DNA from: G963664115 sp965263045
GTDB lineage: Bacteria > Acidobacteriota > Terriglobia > 20CM-2-55-15
Length of the DNA stretch: 64,000 nucleotides
Direction of reading: 5' to 3'
Assembly (NCBI GenBank): GCA_965263045.1
Contig: CBDHGK010000041.1
Span: 5,146,001 to 5,210,000 of the forward strand
Below the pieces are notes generated by a model. It was not told the origin of the DNA, ran no database searches, and worked only from the letters and a program-made list of their open reading frames with translations. Below are positions 44,161 to 53,328 of this stretch, piece after piece (the stretch's first letter is position 1; the number at the start of each line of letters is the position of its first letter). Made by a program: the position numbers and the translations under genes.

Positions 44161-44778
44161 TCAAAGGTCCGTTCCTGTCCCCCGGGAAACAGGATTGCCG
44201 GACTTGCGGCCCATTATGGCCAGCAGCAGGATTCCCCCAACCATCGCGAACAGGGAGAAAATCACGAGGTGCATAAAGAAAGTCGCAAGGATCGTGGTCA
44301 ATGAAAGTTCTGGAGAGATCAGCTGAAGCAACAGTTCCCGAAACGGGCTATCGATTTCCGCAAGCATTTCTTCGAAGGTCTCCATTTCCGCGCGCATAGC
44401 CTCGGCGCTCAGCAGGCGAACGGGGATCAAAATAGCAGTCGTGATAATCGCGCCAACGAACCCACTCAGCACCCCCACAAACGCGCCATCACCGTAGGTC
44501 ACCGACTCCGGCCCCTGGGGATGCTTCTTTCGTAACAACCCCGCCGCCAGGGCACCGCCTCCCACGACCCACATACAGCAGAGCCCGTTGCCCAGACTGA
44601 TCACCGGAAGGGCCGAGAGGGTACCGAGGACGGTGCCACCGATCAAGGCAGGTTCGAAAAATCCGGAAACGGGTAATGGTTCGGATGTTTCTGCTCCATC
44701 GACGGCCGCGCGGCCGCACTGCATGCAGTACTGGGCCCCGTCAGGTAGTGTTGCCCCGCAGTGTCTACAGGTGTTCAA
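44161..44778 (-). CDS. Zinc-ribbon membrane protein
   Basis: 205 residues. The first 21 form a C-x2-C...C-x2-C zinc ribbon (CRHCG...CMQCG). A Gly/Ala-rich membrane hairpin follows (about 40-85) and two to three more hydrophobic stretches (105-125, 160-190), with an acidic amphipathic segment between them (AEMETFEEMLAEI). This layout (ribbon plus DUF4190-like helices) is common in uncharacterised membrane proteins. It overlaps the upstream DUF2085 gene by 14 bases. Confidence 0.75.
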   Translation of the reverse strand: MNTCRHCGATLPDGAQYCMQCGRAAVDGAETSEPLPVSGFFEPALIGGTVLGTLSALPVISLGNGLCCMWVVGGGALAAGLLRKKHPQGPESVTYGDGAFVGVLSGFVGAIITTAILIPVRLLSAEAMRAEMETFEEMLAEIDSPFRELLLQLISPELSLTTILATFFMHLVIFSLFAMVGGILLLAIMGRKSGNPVSRGTGTDL

Positions 44779-45292
44779 GAAGCTCCCCCGTTTCAGTGGT
44801 GGGCGGGAAATGCCGGTATCCGGTCCGCTCCAGTATCAATCCCTGAATCCCTTCGGACACGAAACCTGCAGCCCCCGCACCGACCAGAATTCCGGACAAG
44901 GCACGTGCGATCTCGAAGTCCATCCAGAAGTGAGCGACGCACACCTCCAGCAACAGCAGTGCAACGGACGCCCTCAGGAGCCGTTTATCCGGCGGAATAC
45001 GGAGGACGAGTCCACTCAAGAATCCCACGTATACGGATGTACAGCGGATACACGCGGCCAGGGGTTCTCCGGCGAGAAACCAGCTCCGCTCAGCGACCTG
45101 GTGGCAGATGGTGGAGAAAAACGTATAAATTGCGCGGCTATCGATGAGGGGGGCAATCAAGATAGCGGATACCCACGTCGCAGCCAGCACCAGCAGCAAC
45201 ACGTCGATCCCACCGTGGGTCGCGGGCAGTGCGGGTCTTTCGCGACTGATGTTGCCCCCTGAACGGCTCGCTCGCTTGGTTTTATCTCTCAC
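44765..45292 (-). CDS. DUF2085 membrane protein
   Basis: 175 residues if the GTG at 45292 is used (reading VRDKTKRASRSGG); the frame is open to 45511, but that extra part is basic, low-complexity and lacks a ribosome-binding site. Four hydrophobic helices surround the DUF2085 core FFSTICHQVAERSWFLAGEPLAACIRCTSVYVGFLSG, in which CHQ and CxRC probably bind metal or haem. Function is unknown; the family occurs in archaea and bacteria. It is coupled to the zinc-ribbon gene by a stop/start overlap. Confidence 0.75.
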   Translation of the reverse strand: MRDKTKRASRSGGNISRERPALPATHGGIDVLLLVLAATWVSAILIAPLIDSRAIYTFFSTICHQVAERSWFLAGEPLAACIRCTSVYVGFLSGLVLRIPPDKRLLRASVALLLLEVCVAHFWMDFEIARALSGILVGAGAAGFVSEGIQGLILERTGYRHFPPTTETGELLEHL

Positions 45293-45594
45293 GTTGGCGG
45301 TTTGACAGCGTCCTATTTCTTTACTTAAGTTCAGTGCCCCGACCCACTGTAGCAGTTCAGAGACGGATGGGAAATCACTCGAATGCGAGCCACTACGTCG
45401 TGAGCCATGAATTGATGCGTGCTGACCGATCCGTGGTGATAATCGGCAGGGGATACGGTTTCTGGCCGCCCTGCGCGCTTCCGTCCGGGAGACCTGGCAG
45501 TACCAAACCACTCAATTGCTTGACTGTCAAGCCGCCAATGCTATGATAATTGAACACATTAAAGCGAAGCTTTATCCGTCAATCGAGGTGGTAT

Positions 45595-47208
45595 ATGAGT
45601 TCTAGGTTATTGGTGGGAGCCATGGGGATCGTTCTCTTTGTCGGAGCTGGCCCGGCCTGGGCGCAGCGAGACAGCGAAAGCGGTCGGTTGGAGCGTGCGA
45701 ATCGCGCGTTGGCAAGGTGGTTGGATCAGGATGTGGCGTTTATTATCACGCCCACTGAGAAGGATGCATTCGAAGCGTTCACTACGGATGAGGAGCGTGC
45801 GAGTTTCATCGAGCAATTCTGGCTCAGACGCGATCCGACTCCGGAGTCGATAGAGAATGAATACCGGGAGGAGCACTACCGGCGGATCGCGCATACCAAT
45901 GAGCGTTTTTCATCCGGCAAGCCGGGGTGGATGACCGACCGGGGCCGGATTTATATCATCCACGGTGAGCCGACGAGTAAAGAAGGGCAGGTTCAGGGAG
46001 GAACCTACCAGCGGACCCTGGAAGAGGGCGGCGGGATGACGAGTGTCTACCCTTTCGAAAAGTGGTATTACCGTTATCTTCCCGGACTCGGAAACAACAT
46101 CGAATTCGAGTTCGTCGACCCGACCATGACCGGTGAATTCCGTTTGGCGTTACATCCATATGAGAAGGAAACTTTGAGCAGCACGATGTTGGGAGGCGGG
46201 ACATTAGCAGACCAGATGCTCGATAGCGACGCAGACAGGGACAGAGCATACTGGGATCGGCGGGAGGGTTCTTACCAGGGCACTCGTATCGGCGGTGACA
46301 ATCAGTTTGACCGGCTTGAGTTGTTTTCAAAGGCTTTTCTGCCGCCGGAGATCGAATTCACCGATCTGGAAGCGATCGTGACTACGAATCTCTCTTACAA
46401 CCTGCTCCCGTTTGATGTGCGAACGGACTTTGTCCGCGTGACAGATGAAACGGTCCTGGCGCCGGTGACCGTCGTTGTTCGAAACAGGGATATCGCCTTC
46501 CTTGAAACGCAGGGAATCCACGAAGCAACGCTCAACATCTTCGGACAGGTGACGGGTATTAACGGGAGGATCGCACAGACTTTCGAGGATACAGTCACGT
46601 TGGCCACGCCGGACGCATTGTTCAGCGAATCTCTGGATAGAAGTTCTATTTACCAGAAGGTGCTGCCGCTGAGTCCGGGACTCTACAAAATCGATCTGGT
46701 AATCAAGGACGTTCAGAGCGACAACGTTGGGACAATCAACCAGCGTCTGGCTGTCCCGCGCTTTTCCAGTGATCAGTTGACGGCAAGTTCCCTCATCATT
46801 GCGGATTTGATCGAGCCGTTGCCGCCAAGGCAGGTCGGTTCCGCTCCATTCGTCCTGGGGAGTTTGCGCGTTCGCCCGAGCGTGAAGCAGGAGTTCTATC
46901 AGGACAAGGAACTCTATTACTGGATTCAGATCTATAACCTGCAGATCGATGAGACTGATCAGAACCCTTCAGCCACTGTAGAAACCCTGATCACTCGAGA
47001 CGGCCGTGAAGTTCAGAAGATTGTGGAAACTTCGGATGAACTGTCGGGGGCCGCGCAGCAGATGACTCTGCAGAAAATGATTGATCTGAGCGAATTCGAG
47101 CTCGGGGAGTACTCGATCCAGGTGCGTATCACAGACAACCTGTCGGGTGAAATCGTTAGCCAGTCCAGCGATTTCGTGATTCGAGAGCCTCTAATCGCAA
47201 GTCGTTAA
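45595..47208 (+). CDS. GWxTD domain-containing secreted protein
   Basis: 537 residues from ATG at 45595 with GAGGT upstream; fifteen extra codons are open before it. A signal peptide ends near PAWAQRDS. The GWxTD domain is recognised from WLDQDVAFIITPTEKDAFE, FIEQFWLRRDPTPESIENEYREEHYRRIAHTNERF and KPGWMTDRGRIYIIHGEP, then YPFEKWYYRYLPG. The rest is beta-rich and probably forms Ig-like modules. The family is abundant in Acidobacteriota and Bacteroidota, often with proteases or TonB-type systems; its role is not known. The barrel gene follows after 61 bases. Confidence 0.9.
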   Translation: MSSRLLVGAMGIVLFVGAGPAWAQRDSESGRLERANRALARWLDQDVAFIITPTEKDAFEAFTTDEERASFIEQFWLRRDPTPESIENEYREEHYRRIAHTNERFSSGKPGWMTDRGRIYIIHGEPTSKEGQVQGGTYQRTLEEGGGMTSVYPFEKWYYRYLPGLGNNIEFEFVDPTMTGEFRLALHPYEKETLSSTMLGGGTLADQMLDSDADRDRAYWDRREGSYQGTRIGGDNQFDRLELFSKAFLPPEIEFTDLEAIVTTNLSYNLLPFDVRTDFVRVTDETVLAPVTVVVRNRDIAFLETQGIHEATLNIFGQVTGINGRIAQTFEDTVTLATPDALFSESLDRSSIYQKVLPLSPGLYKIDLVIKDVQSDNVGTINQRLAVPRFSSDQLTASSLIIADLIEPLPPRQVGSAPFVLGSLRVRPSVKQEFYQDKELYYWIQIYNLQIDETDQNPSATVETLITRDGREVQKIVETSDELSGAAQQMTLQKMIDLSEFELGEYSIQVRITDNLSGEIVSQSSDFVIREPLIASR

Positions 47209-47269
47209 CCCGACTGCATTCCCCGCCCAGCGGCGGGGTCTGGCTCCAAGGGCTGAGGGAAGAAGCTTC

Positions 47270-48922
47270 ATGGGCAAGACGTCCTTCCGATGGCTAAGAA
47301 GGTCCCCCGCTAGAATTCTGGTGGTCGCGCTGGTGTGTGGGACACTTGCTGTCGGGACCGCCCGTGCTCAGCAGCGGGCAACGATTCAGGGCCGTGTCCA
47401 GGACAGCACAGGCGTGCCGTTGGCTGGAGCGCTGGTCGCCATCCAGCTGGTCGATTCATCGATCCGTGAGTTTGTCTTTACCAACCACCTCGGAGGCTTC
47501 TCTGTTCCGGACCTGATCGCTGGCCGCTATCGAGTCCGGGTCACCAAATCCAATTTTCTTCCGGCAGTTGCTTCCAACGTTGATCTCAATATCGGCGCCG
47601 AGGTCGCGCTTACCCTCAGTCTCCAGACCGCAATCGAAATCGTTCGTCGTGGAGTCAGCGGCCCCAGCCTCGAAGATATGAAGTGGGTGCTGCGGAGCTC
47701 GCCTTCGACGCGTCCGATACTGCGACTGGTCGAAAACCCTGCCGGTGACGATGAGGCGGATCTATCAGCTGCCCTTGCGGGTACGGAGAGTTCTGGGTAT
47801 GTTCAGGTGTACTCGACATCCGTGGACAAATCCGGCGGATCGAACGATTCTGTCGGTTCTCAATTTTCCTTCAGTGTTCCCGTCGCGGCGGATTCGCGCG
47901 TCACGTTTTCCGGGCAATATACCGAAGCCGCCAATCAGCCCCGAGGATTCGGTGCCACTTATGAGTTTTCATCTGCGGATCGCCAGAGGTCTTCGCTCGC
48001 CGTAAACATGCGCCAGGGTGCGCTGCTCAACGGTGAGGCCGGTGGTGCTGATGCACGTGAAATTCAGGTCCATTACAGCGAGCAGCTGCGTTGGTCCAAC
48101 GATCTGGTTTTTGACTACGGAACGTCGATCGGTCGAGCTGAAGGGATCAATGGAGACAACTATGTCCGGCCGGAGTTTGGCGTCAAGTGGGCGCTGTCTC
48201 CCCGAACGGTACTTCACGGATCTTTCTCCCGGCAGACGCCCGGAGACACTACCGATGTGATTCGAGGCCGTGATTACTTTGATCGCTCCGTCTATATCCC
48301 GCCTGAGTTGGAGCGTTATGCCCACAGCGAGTTCGGCGCGAGCCACACGCTGTCGGAGTTTGTGCAGGTTTCCGCGGTGGTATTTCGCGACCAGATGGGG
48401 ACCCAGGCTTTTCTCGTTGATTCCGATGATGGCCGTCGCGCCATCGTGTTCTTTGACCACACCCAAGCGGCAGCCTCGGGATTGCGATTTTCTGTGGACG
48501 GGGCATTCCGAGAGCTTGACGCGAGTGTGGGGTACACGTACTCGAACGGAATGGGGTTCGACCCAGATATCGTTTCGCCCGAGGAATTGCGGGAGCAGGC
48601 CGATCGCAGAAACTTTCATGTGGTGACGGCACGCGTCAAGACAGACATTGAAATGACGCGGACATCTGTTACGGCAGTCTATCGGTGGGCATCCGGGTTT
48701 TCTATGGCGCCGATCGATCCCTACCAACGCTACGCCGAGTACAATGACCCCACCCTGAGTCTCACGATTGCGCAAGATTTACCCAGCCTGAGTATCCTGC
48801 CCGGCAAGGTCCAAGCGATAGTGGATGCCCGGAACCTCTTTGAACCATCGTTCGGCTCCCGGCGTACGGTTCACGCAGCGTATCCGCGGTTGCTTAAAGG
48901 CGGGATTCACTTCAAGTTCTGA
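47270..48922 (+). CDS. Outer-membrane barrel protein with N-terminal carboxypeptidase-regulatory-like domain
   Basis: 550 residues. Signal peptide to about residue 33 (VGTARAQQ). A carboxypeptidase-regulatory-like beta-sandwich (about 35-115: QGRVQDSTGVPLAGALVAIQ, GGFSVPDLIAGRYRVRVT) is followed, without an evident TonB plug, by an alternating beta pattern (about 165-550) ending in IHFKF with a C-terminal Phe. In typical acidobacterial TonB-dependent receptors a plug of about 130 residues lies between these parts, so this may be a plug-less porin or secretion barrel. It is probably co-transcribed with the GWxTD gene. Confidence 0.75.
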   Translation: MGKTSFRWLRRSPARILVVALVCGTLAVGTARAQQRATIQGRVQDSTGVPLAGALVAIQLVDSSIREFVFTNHLGGFSVPDLIAGRYRVRVTKSNFLPAVASNVDLNIGAEVALTLSLQTAIEIVRRGVSGPSLEDMKWVLRSSPSTRPILRLVENPAGDDEADLSAALAGTESSGYVQVYSTSVDKSGGSNDSVGSQFSFSVPVAADSRVTFSGQYTEAANQPRGFGATYEFSSADRQRSSLAVNMRQGALLNGEAGGADAREIQVHYSEQLRWSNDLVFDYGTSIGRAEGINGDNYVRPEFGVKWALSPRTVLHGSFSRQTPGDTTDVIRGRDYFDRSVYIPPELERYAHSEFGASHTLSEFVQVSAVVFRDQMGTQAFLVDSDDGRRAIVFFDHTQAAASGLRFSVDGAFRELDASVGYTYSNGMGFDPDIVSPEELREQADRRNFHVVTARVKTDIEMTRTSVTAVYRWASGFSMAPIDPYQRYAEYNDPTLSLTIAQDLPSLSILPGKVQAIVDARNLFEPSFGSRRTVHAAYPRLLKGGIHFKF

Positions 48923-49067
48923 GCGAAATACGGATTTTAGTATTTTGTATCCCAAAAACCGTATTATTACGGGCATGGCGCTCTAAGTGCTTGTAATGAT
49001 ACATGCTTATTTGGTATCGAGATTGCCCTAATTTAGTGCAACGAAGCGACTGTCGGTTCCATTATCA

Positions 49068-51809
49068 ATGACGCGAATCCTATCATTCCGGCTGATTGCC
49101 ACTGTGATCTTGAGCTTGGGGATGATCATCCTCGGTGGACTCAACGTACAGCAGAAGCGCAGTTGGATTGCCCCTGATGACGGTGTTTCCTGGATTGAGA
49201 GCGGTAGTGGCGCTGTTGAAGCCGCGCTGGTGCTGGCGGACGGACCGGGTAGTCGGGCAGGGATTGCGATCGGCGATGTTCTGGTCGCGATCGATGAGAT
49301 CGGAATTCAGAACGACCGTCATGTCACGCAGGTTCTATATGGCCTCGGGGAATGGGCCCGTGCGACCTATCACCTCGAGCGCGACCAGGCGGCCTTCGAA
49401 ACAACGGTAGTCGTATCCCCTCAACCGGAGCGCTTTCAGAGCCAGTTCACCTATCTGGAGATTATCGGCGTTCTGTATCTGCTGGTTGGTCTGTTCGTCG
49501 TGACCAAGCGATGGCGTGCCCCACATGCGACGCACTTTTACCTGGTATGTCTGGTTTCATTCATCTTTTACGTTTTTCATAACACGGGGAAGTTCAACGA
49601 CTTCGATTGGACCATTTATTGGTCAGACCTGGCAGCGCACATCATCCTTCCGCCAATGTTCATGCATTTTTGTCTCGAGTTTCCCGTCAGAAATCGTTGG
49701 GTTGAGCGATTCCGCTATATCGTGGGGCTGATCTACCTGCCCGCCGCGTTGCTGATTTCGGCCTGGGTTCTGTTCGTAACGGGCATTCTGGCGATCTTTC
49801 CCACGCCCCTGGTTCTGCGCGATTTGCTCGATAGCCTGAACGTGTTTCACTTCGGGCTGTTCTTCGTGCTCAGCGCTGGCATATTGATGCACACGTATCG
49901 CAGCGTTAAGGAGCCCGAACTCCGCCAGCAGATGAAGTGGGTGACCCGTGGAACGGCAGTTGCAGTTGTACCCTATTTCCTGTTCCAGTCCTTGCCGCGT
50001 GTGTTCGGTTTTGTGCCCTCCGAGTTCGCTGATGTCGCGGTGTTTCCGCTCGTTTTTATTCCAATTTCGTTCGGATGGGCCATACACCGCTACCGGTTGA
50101 TGGACGTGGACATTCTCTTCAAACGCGGTGTTGCCTACACGGTCGCTACCGCGTTGGTCGTTGGGCTCTATGTGACATTCGTCGTTGTGGTGGGTGCCTT
50201 GTTCGGCGAAGGTCTGCCCCAACTGGGCATTATCGGAAGTATCATCGCTACGATCGTGGCCGCCTTCCTGTTTGCACCGACGAAAGATCATGTCCAGGTC
50301 TGGCTGGACAAATTCTTCTACAAGGAACGCTACAACCTGCGGGTGACGGTTACAGACTTCGGCCGGAAGCTGGGCTCGGAAGTGGATCTCGCAAAGGTGT
50401 TGGACCGGATTGTCGAACGTCTGTCCGGGTCGCTTCTGGTCGACAAGATGGCCGTCCTTCTGGAGGATCCAGACAATCCATCGCGTTTCGTGCTGGCGCG
50501 GGCGCACGGGTTCGATGTCCCCGAAGGAACCGTTTACCCGACCCTGACGAAGGACATCGACCTTCCATACGTGTTTTCCGGAGAAGATGAATCGGGCCTC
50601 AGTTACTTCATTCCATGCCGGGCGAAGGGCCGGGTCATTGCATACCTGGGTATGGGGCGAACCCATGAGGGAGACTATCTGACCAGTGAAGATATCGACC
50701 TTCTGGAAGGAATTTCTGATTATGTCGGGATCGCCGTTGAGAATGCGACGCTGTATCAATCGTTAGAAGACAAGGCGACCGAATACGAAACGCTGAAGGA
50801 TTTCAACGAAAGTATCATTGAATCGATCAGCGTGGGTGTCATGGTCGAAGTCAACGGTCACATCGTGGGTTGGAACCGCGCGCTGGAGGGACTGACCGGC
50901 CGTGGGCGAGCCGAAGTCGTCGGTAAACAAGCGGCCACAGTAATTCCAGAACAATCGTTCGAGCGTCTGCGTCGGGAAAGGAACCTTTACAAGCATCACT
51001 GGGGCGACCTCGTCGTTAACTTTTCGGCGACGCCCCTCCTGGACAAGGAGGGACGTACCAAGGGCCGGCTGATTATCGTCGACGACATTACCGAACGGGT
51101 GCGTCTCGAAGATCAGCTGGTTCAGAACGACAAGCTGACGTCCATGGGTCTACTTGCCGCCGGGGTGGCCCATGAAGTCAACACACCGCTCGCCGTGATA
51201 TCGAGCTACTCCCAACTTCTCCGCAAGCAAATCAATCCCGGTGATGAACGCAACAAGCTCATGGATAAGATTATCAAGCAGACGTTCAGAGCGTCCGAGA
51301 TTGTCAATAATCTCTTGAGCTTTTCACGTACGAACGCCTCCGAGTTCGAGGAACTGGATGTCCATCAGGTCATTGCCGATACGGTTTCCATGCTGGAGCA
51401 TCAGTTAAAGAACTCCGGGATCAACGTGGAACGTGATTTCGGGGCCGAAGCGCCGCTCGCTTTTGCCAATGCCGGAAAAATCCAACAGGTGTTCCTGAAT
51501 CTCTTCCTGAATGCGAAAGACGCGATGACCCGTGGGGGCACACTTCATATTCGCACCGGTCAGACAGAAGCAAAGTTGCAGATATGGATCGAAGATACGG
51601 GATCCGGCATCTCCGCTGAGAACATCAAGAAAATATACGACCCGTTTTTCACGACGAAGGCGGTCGGCAAAGGCACGGGGCTCGGCCTGTCTGTTTCGTA
51701 CGGCATCGTTCAGGAGCACGGCGGAAACATCTTTGTTGAGAGCCAACCCGGAGAAGGAACCACGTTCCGGTTAGAGTTGCCATTGGCCCGAACACCCGCG
51801 AATGTCTAA
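49068..51809 (+). CDS. Hybrid-sensor histidine kinase with PDZ, 7TM, GAF and PAS domains
   Basis: 913 residues. After one membrane segment comes a PDZ-like module (about 45-115: ESGSGAVEAALVLADGPGSRAGIAIGDVLVAIDEIG). Around seven membrane helices fill 128-400. A GAF domain (about 430-565, ...SGLSYFIPCRAKGRVIAYLGMG), a PAS domain (about 585-690, NESIIESISVGVMVEVNGHIVGWNRALEGLTG), the dimerisation domain with His702 in GVAHEVNTPLAVI and the HATPase with NLFLNAKDAM, DTGSGI and GTGLGLSVSYGIVQEHGG follow. It is the sensor for the sigma-54 activator whose start overlaps its last eight bases. The stimulus is unknown; the PDZ module suggests that it senses peptide ends or an envelope signal. Confidence 0.92.
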   Translation: MTRILSFRLIATVILSLGMIILGGLNVQQKRSWIAPDDGVSWIESGSGAVEAALVLADGPGSRAGIAIGDVLVAIDEIGIQNDRHVTQVLYGLGEWARATYHLERDQAAFETTVVVSPQPERFQSQFTYLEIIGVLYLLVGLFVVTKRWRAPHATHFYLVCLVSFIFYVFHNTGKFNDFDWTIYWSDLAAHIILPPMFMHFCLEFPVRNRWVERFRYIVGLIYLPAALLISAWVLFVTGILAIFPTPLVLRDLLDSLNVFHFGLFFVLSAGILMHTYRSVKEPELRQQMKWVTRGTAVAVVPYFLFQSLPRVFGFVPSEFADVAVFPLVFIPISFGWAIHRYRLMDVDILFKRGVAYTVATALVVGLYVTFVVVVGALFGEGLPQLGIIGSIIATIVAAFLFAPTKDHVQVWLDKFFYKERYNLRVTVTDFGRKLGSEVDLAKVLDRIVERLSGSLLVDKMAVLLEDPDNPSRFVLARAHGFDVPEGTVYPTLTKDIDLPYVFSGEDESGLSYFIPCRAKGRVIAYLGMGRTHEGDYLTSEDIDLLEGISDYVGIAVENATLYQSLEDKATEYETLKDFNESIIESISVGVMVEVNGHIVGWNRALEGLTGRGRAEVVGKQAATVIPEQSFERLRRERNLYKHHWGDLVVNFSATPLLDKEGRTKGRLIIVDDITERVRLEDQLVQNDKLTSMGLLAAGVAHEVNTPLAVISSYSQLLRKQINPGDERNKLMDKIIKQTFRASEIVNNLLSFSRTNASEFEELDVHQVIADTVSMLEHQLKNSGINVERDFGAEAPLAFANAGKIQQVFLNLFLNAKDAMTRGGTLHIRTGQTEAKLQIWIEDTGSGISAENIKKIYDPFFTTKAVGKGTGLGLSVSYGIVQEHGGNIFVESQPGEGTTFRLELPLARTPANV

Positions 51810-53214
51810 GCCAGGCAAACCCCGAATCCTCGTCGTGGACGACGAGGAGGAGATTCGTGACAGCATCACATTTCTGATGCGGTCCGAGGGTCTGGAGGTG
51901 GATGCCGTTGCCGATGCGGATGCCTGCCTAAATCAGATCGAGACTGAGTCCTACGATCTGGTGCTTCTGGATCTTATGTTGCCTGGACGGTCTGGCCTCG
52001 ACGTGCAGAAGGAACTCAAGAACATCGACCCCAGCCTTCCGGTCATAATTATTACGGCAATGGCTGTAGTGGAAACTGCCGTTGAGGCCATCCGCTCAGG
52101 AGCTTACGACTACGTCACCAAGCCCTGGGACAACGATAAACTGATGGTGAGCGTCAATAACGCGATCAAACAGCGCAGGCTTCACAGGGAGAACCTCCAA
52201 CTCCGTCGGGCACTCAAGGAACGATTCGGTTACAGCAACATTATTGGAAAGAGTGAGCGCATGCTCGAACTTCTGGATCTCGTGACGCAGGTAGCCGCCA
52301 GCCGAAGCACGGTTCTGATCCAGGGGGAGAGCGGGACGGGCAAGGAATTGGTCGCCAAGGCAATTCACTTGAAGAGCCCGCGCGCCGAGAAGCCGTTTAT
52401 TCCCGTCAACAGCGGTAGTATGCCCGTGGATCTGCTTGAAAGCACCCTGTTCGGGCACGTGAAGGGCGCCTTCACAAGTGCGGTGGCTGCGAAGAAGGGG
52501 CTGTTTGAGATGGCCGATCAAGGCACGATATTCCTGGATGAGGTCGGCACGATCGGCCCCGAAATTCAGGCCAAACTGCTGCGCGTCATTCAGGAACGCG
52601 AGTTCATGCACCTGGGAGGCACCGAAACAGTCAAAGTAGACGTCCGAATCATAGCGGCGACCAACGCTGATCTCCGATCACTGGTCGATGCCGGAGAATT
52701 CAGGGACGACCTTTTCTATCGGTTGAACGTCATTGCGCTCGAGATGCCCACGCTGCGCGACCGTCGTGAAGACATACCGCCGTTGGTCGATTTCTTCATA
52801 CGAAAGTACTGCCAGGAGAACGACAAACCAAACTATCGAGTCAGTGCCGAAGCTTTGAAAGTGCTCATGGACTATTCCTGGCCGGGCAACGTTCGGGAGC
52901 TCGAAAACGTAGTCGAGCGGGCGGTTGTCCTGGCATATTCTGACGTCATTGGACAAGACCTGCTGCCCCCGTCCGTTACGCGGCCGCCATCGCGCTATGC
53001 TACTGCTGGGTCATTGGGCCTGGATGAAGACATGGCGCTATCGGAGATCGTTGATGCTTTCGAGAAGCGAACGATTCTCAATCGACTGGAGCAGACCAGC
53101 TGGAGTCAGACCGAGGCCGCCGCAAGCTTCCACGTGCCGCTTTCGACGCTCAACCAGAAGATCAAGCGCCATGGAATCAGGAGCAAGAAGAAGAAAGAAA
53201 AGTCCCCAGCCTGA
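51802..53214 (+). CDS. NtrC-family sigma-54-dependent response regulator
   Basis: 470 residues. The receiver domain has the phospho-acceptor Asp57 in LVLLDLMLPG and Lys in VTKPWD. The AAA+ domain starts with SNIIGKSERMLELL, has Walker A GESGTGKE, the sigma-54-binding loop (here GAFTSA instead of GAFTGA) and Walker B TIFLDEVG. The C-terminus has a Fis-type helix-turn-helix (LEQTSWSQTEAAASFHVPLSTLNQKIKRH). It activates sigma-54 promoters when phosphorylated by the upstream kinase; the targets are not visible. Confidence 0.93.
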   Translation: MSKPGKPRILVVDDEEEIRDSITFLMRSEGLEVDAVADADACLNQIETESYDLVLLDLMLPGRSGLDVQKELKNIDPSLPVIIITAMAVVETAVEAIRSGAYDYVTKPWDNDKLMVSVNNAIKQRRLHRENLQLRRALKERFGYSNIIGKSERMLELLDLVTQVAASRSTVLIQGESGTGKELVAKAIHLKSPRAEKPFIPVNSGSMPVDLLESTLFGHVKGAFTSAVAAKKGLFEMADQGTIFLDEVGTIGPEIQAKLLRVIQEREFMHLGGTETVKVDVRIIAATNADLRSLVDAGEFRDDLFYRLNVIALEMPTLRDRREDIPPLVDFFIRKYCQENDKPNYRVSAEALKVLMDYSWPGNVRELENVVERAVVLAYSDVIGQDLLPPSVTRPPSRYATAGSLGLDEDMALSEIVDAFEKRTILNRLEQTSWSQTEAAASFHVPLSTLNQKIKRHGIRSKKKKEKSPA

Positions 53215-53328
53215 CAGGGAGCACGCCCTTGACTCTGTATTTCTTACAGCTCGCAAGGGTCTTCGGATCTCAAGTGTTCGTGTTTGTTCCAGACGCCCGC
53301 AGTTTTTTTGGAGTTCCTGATTTCTATC

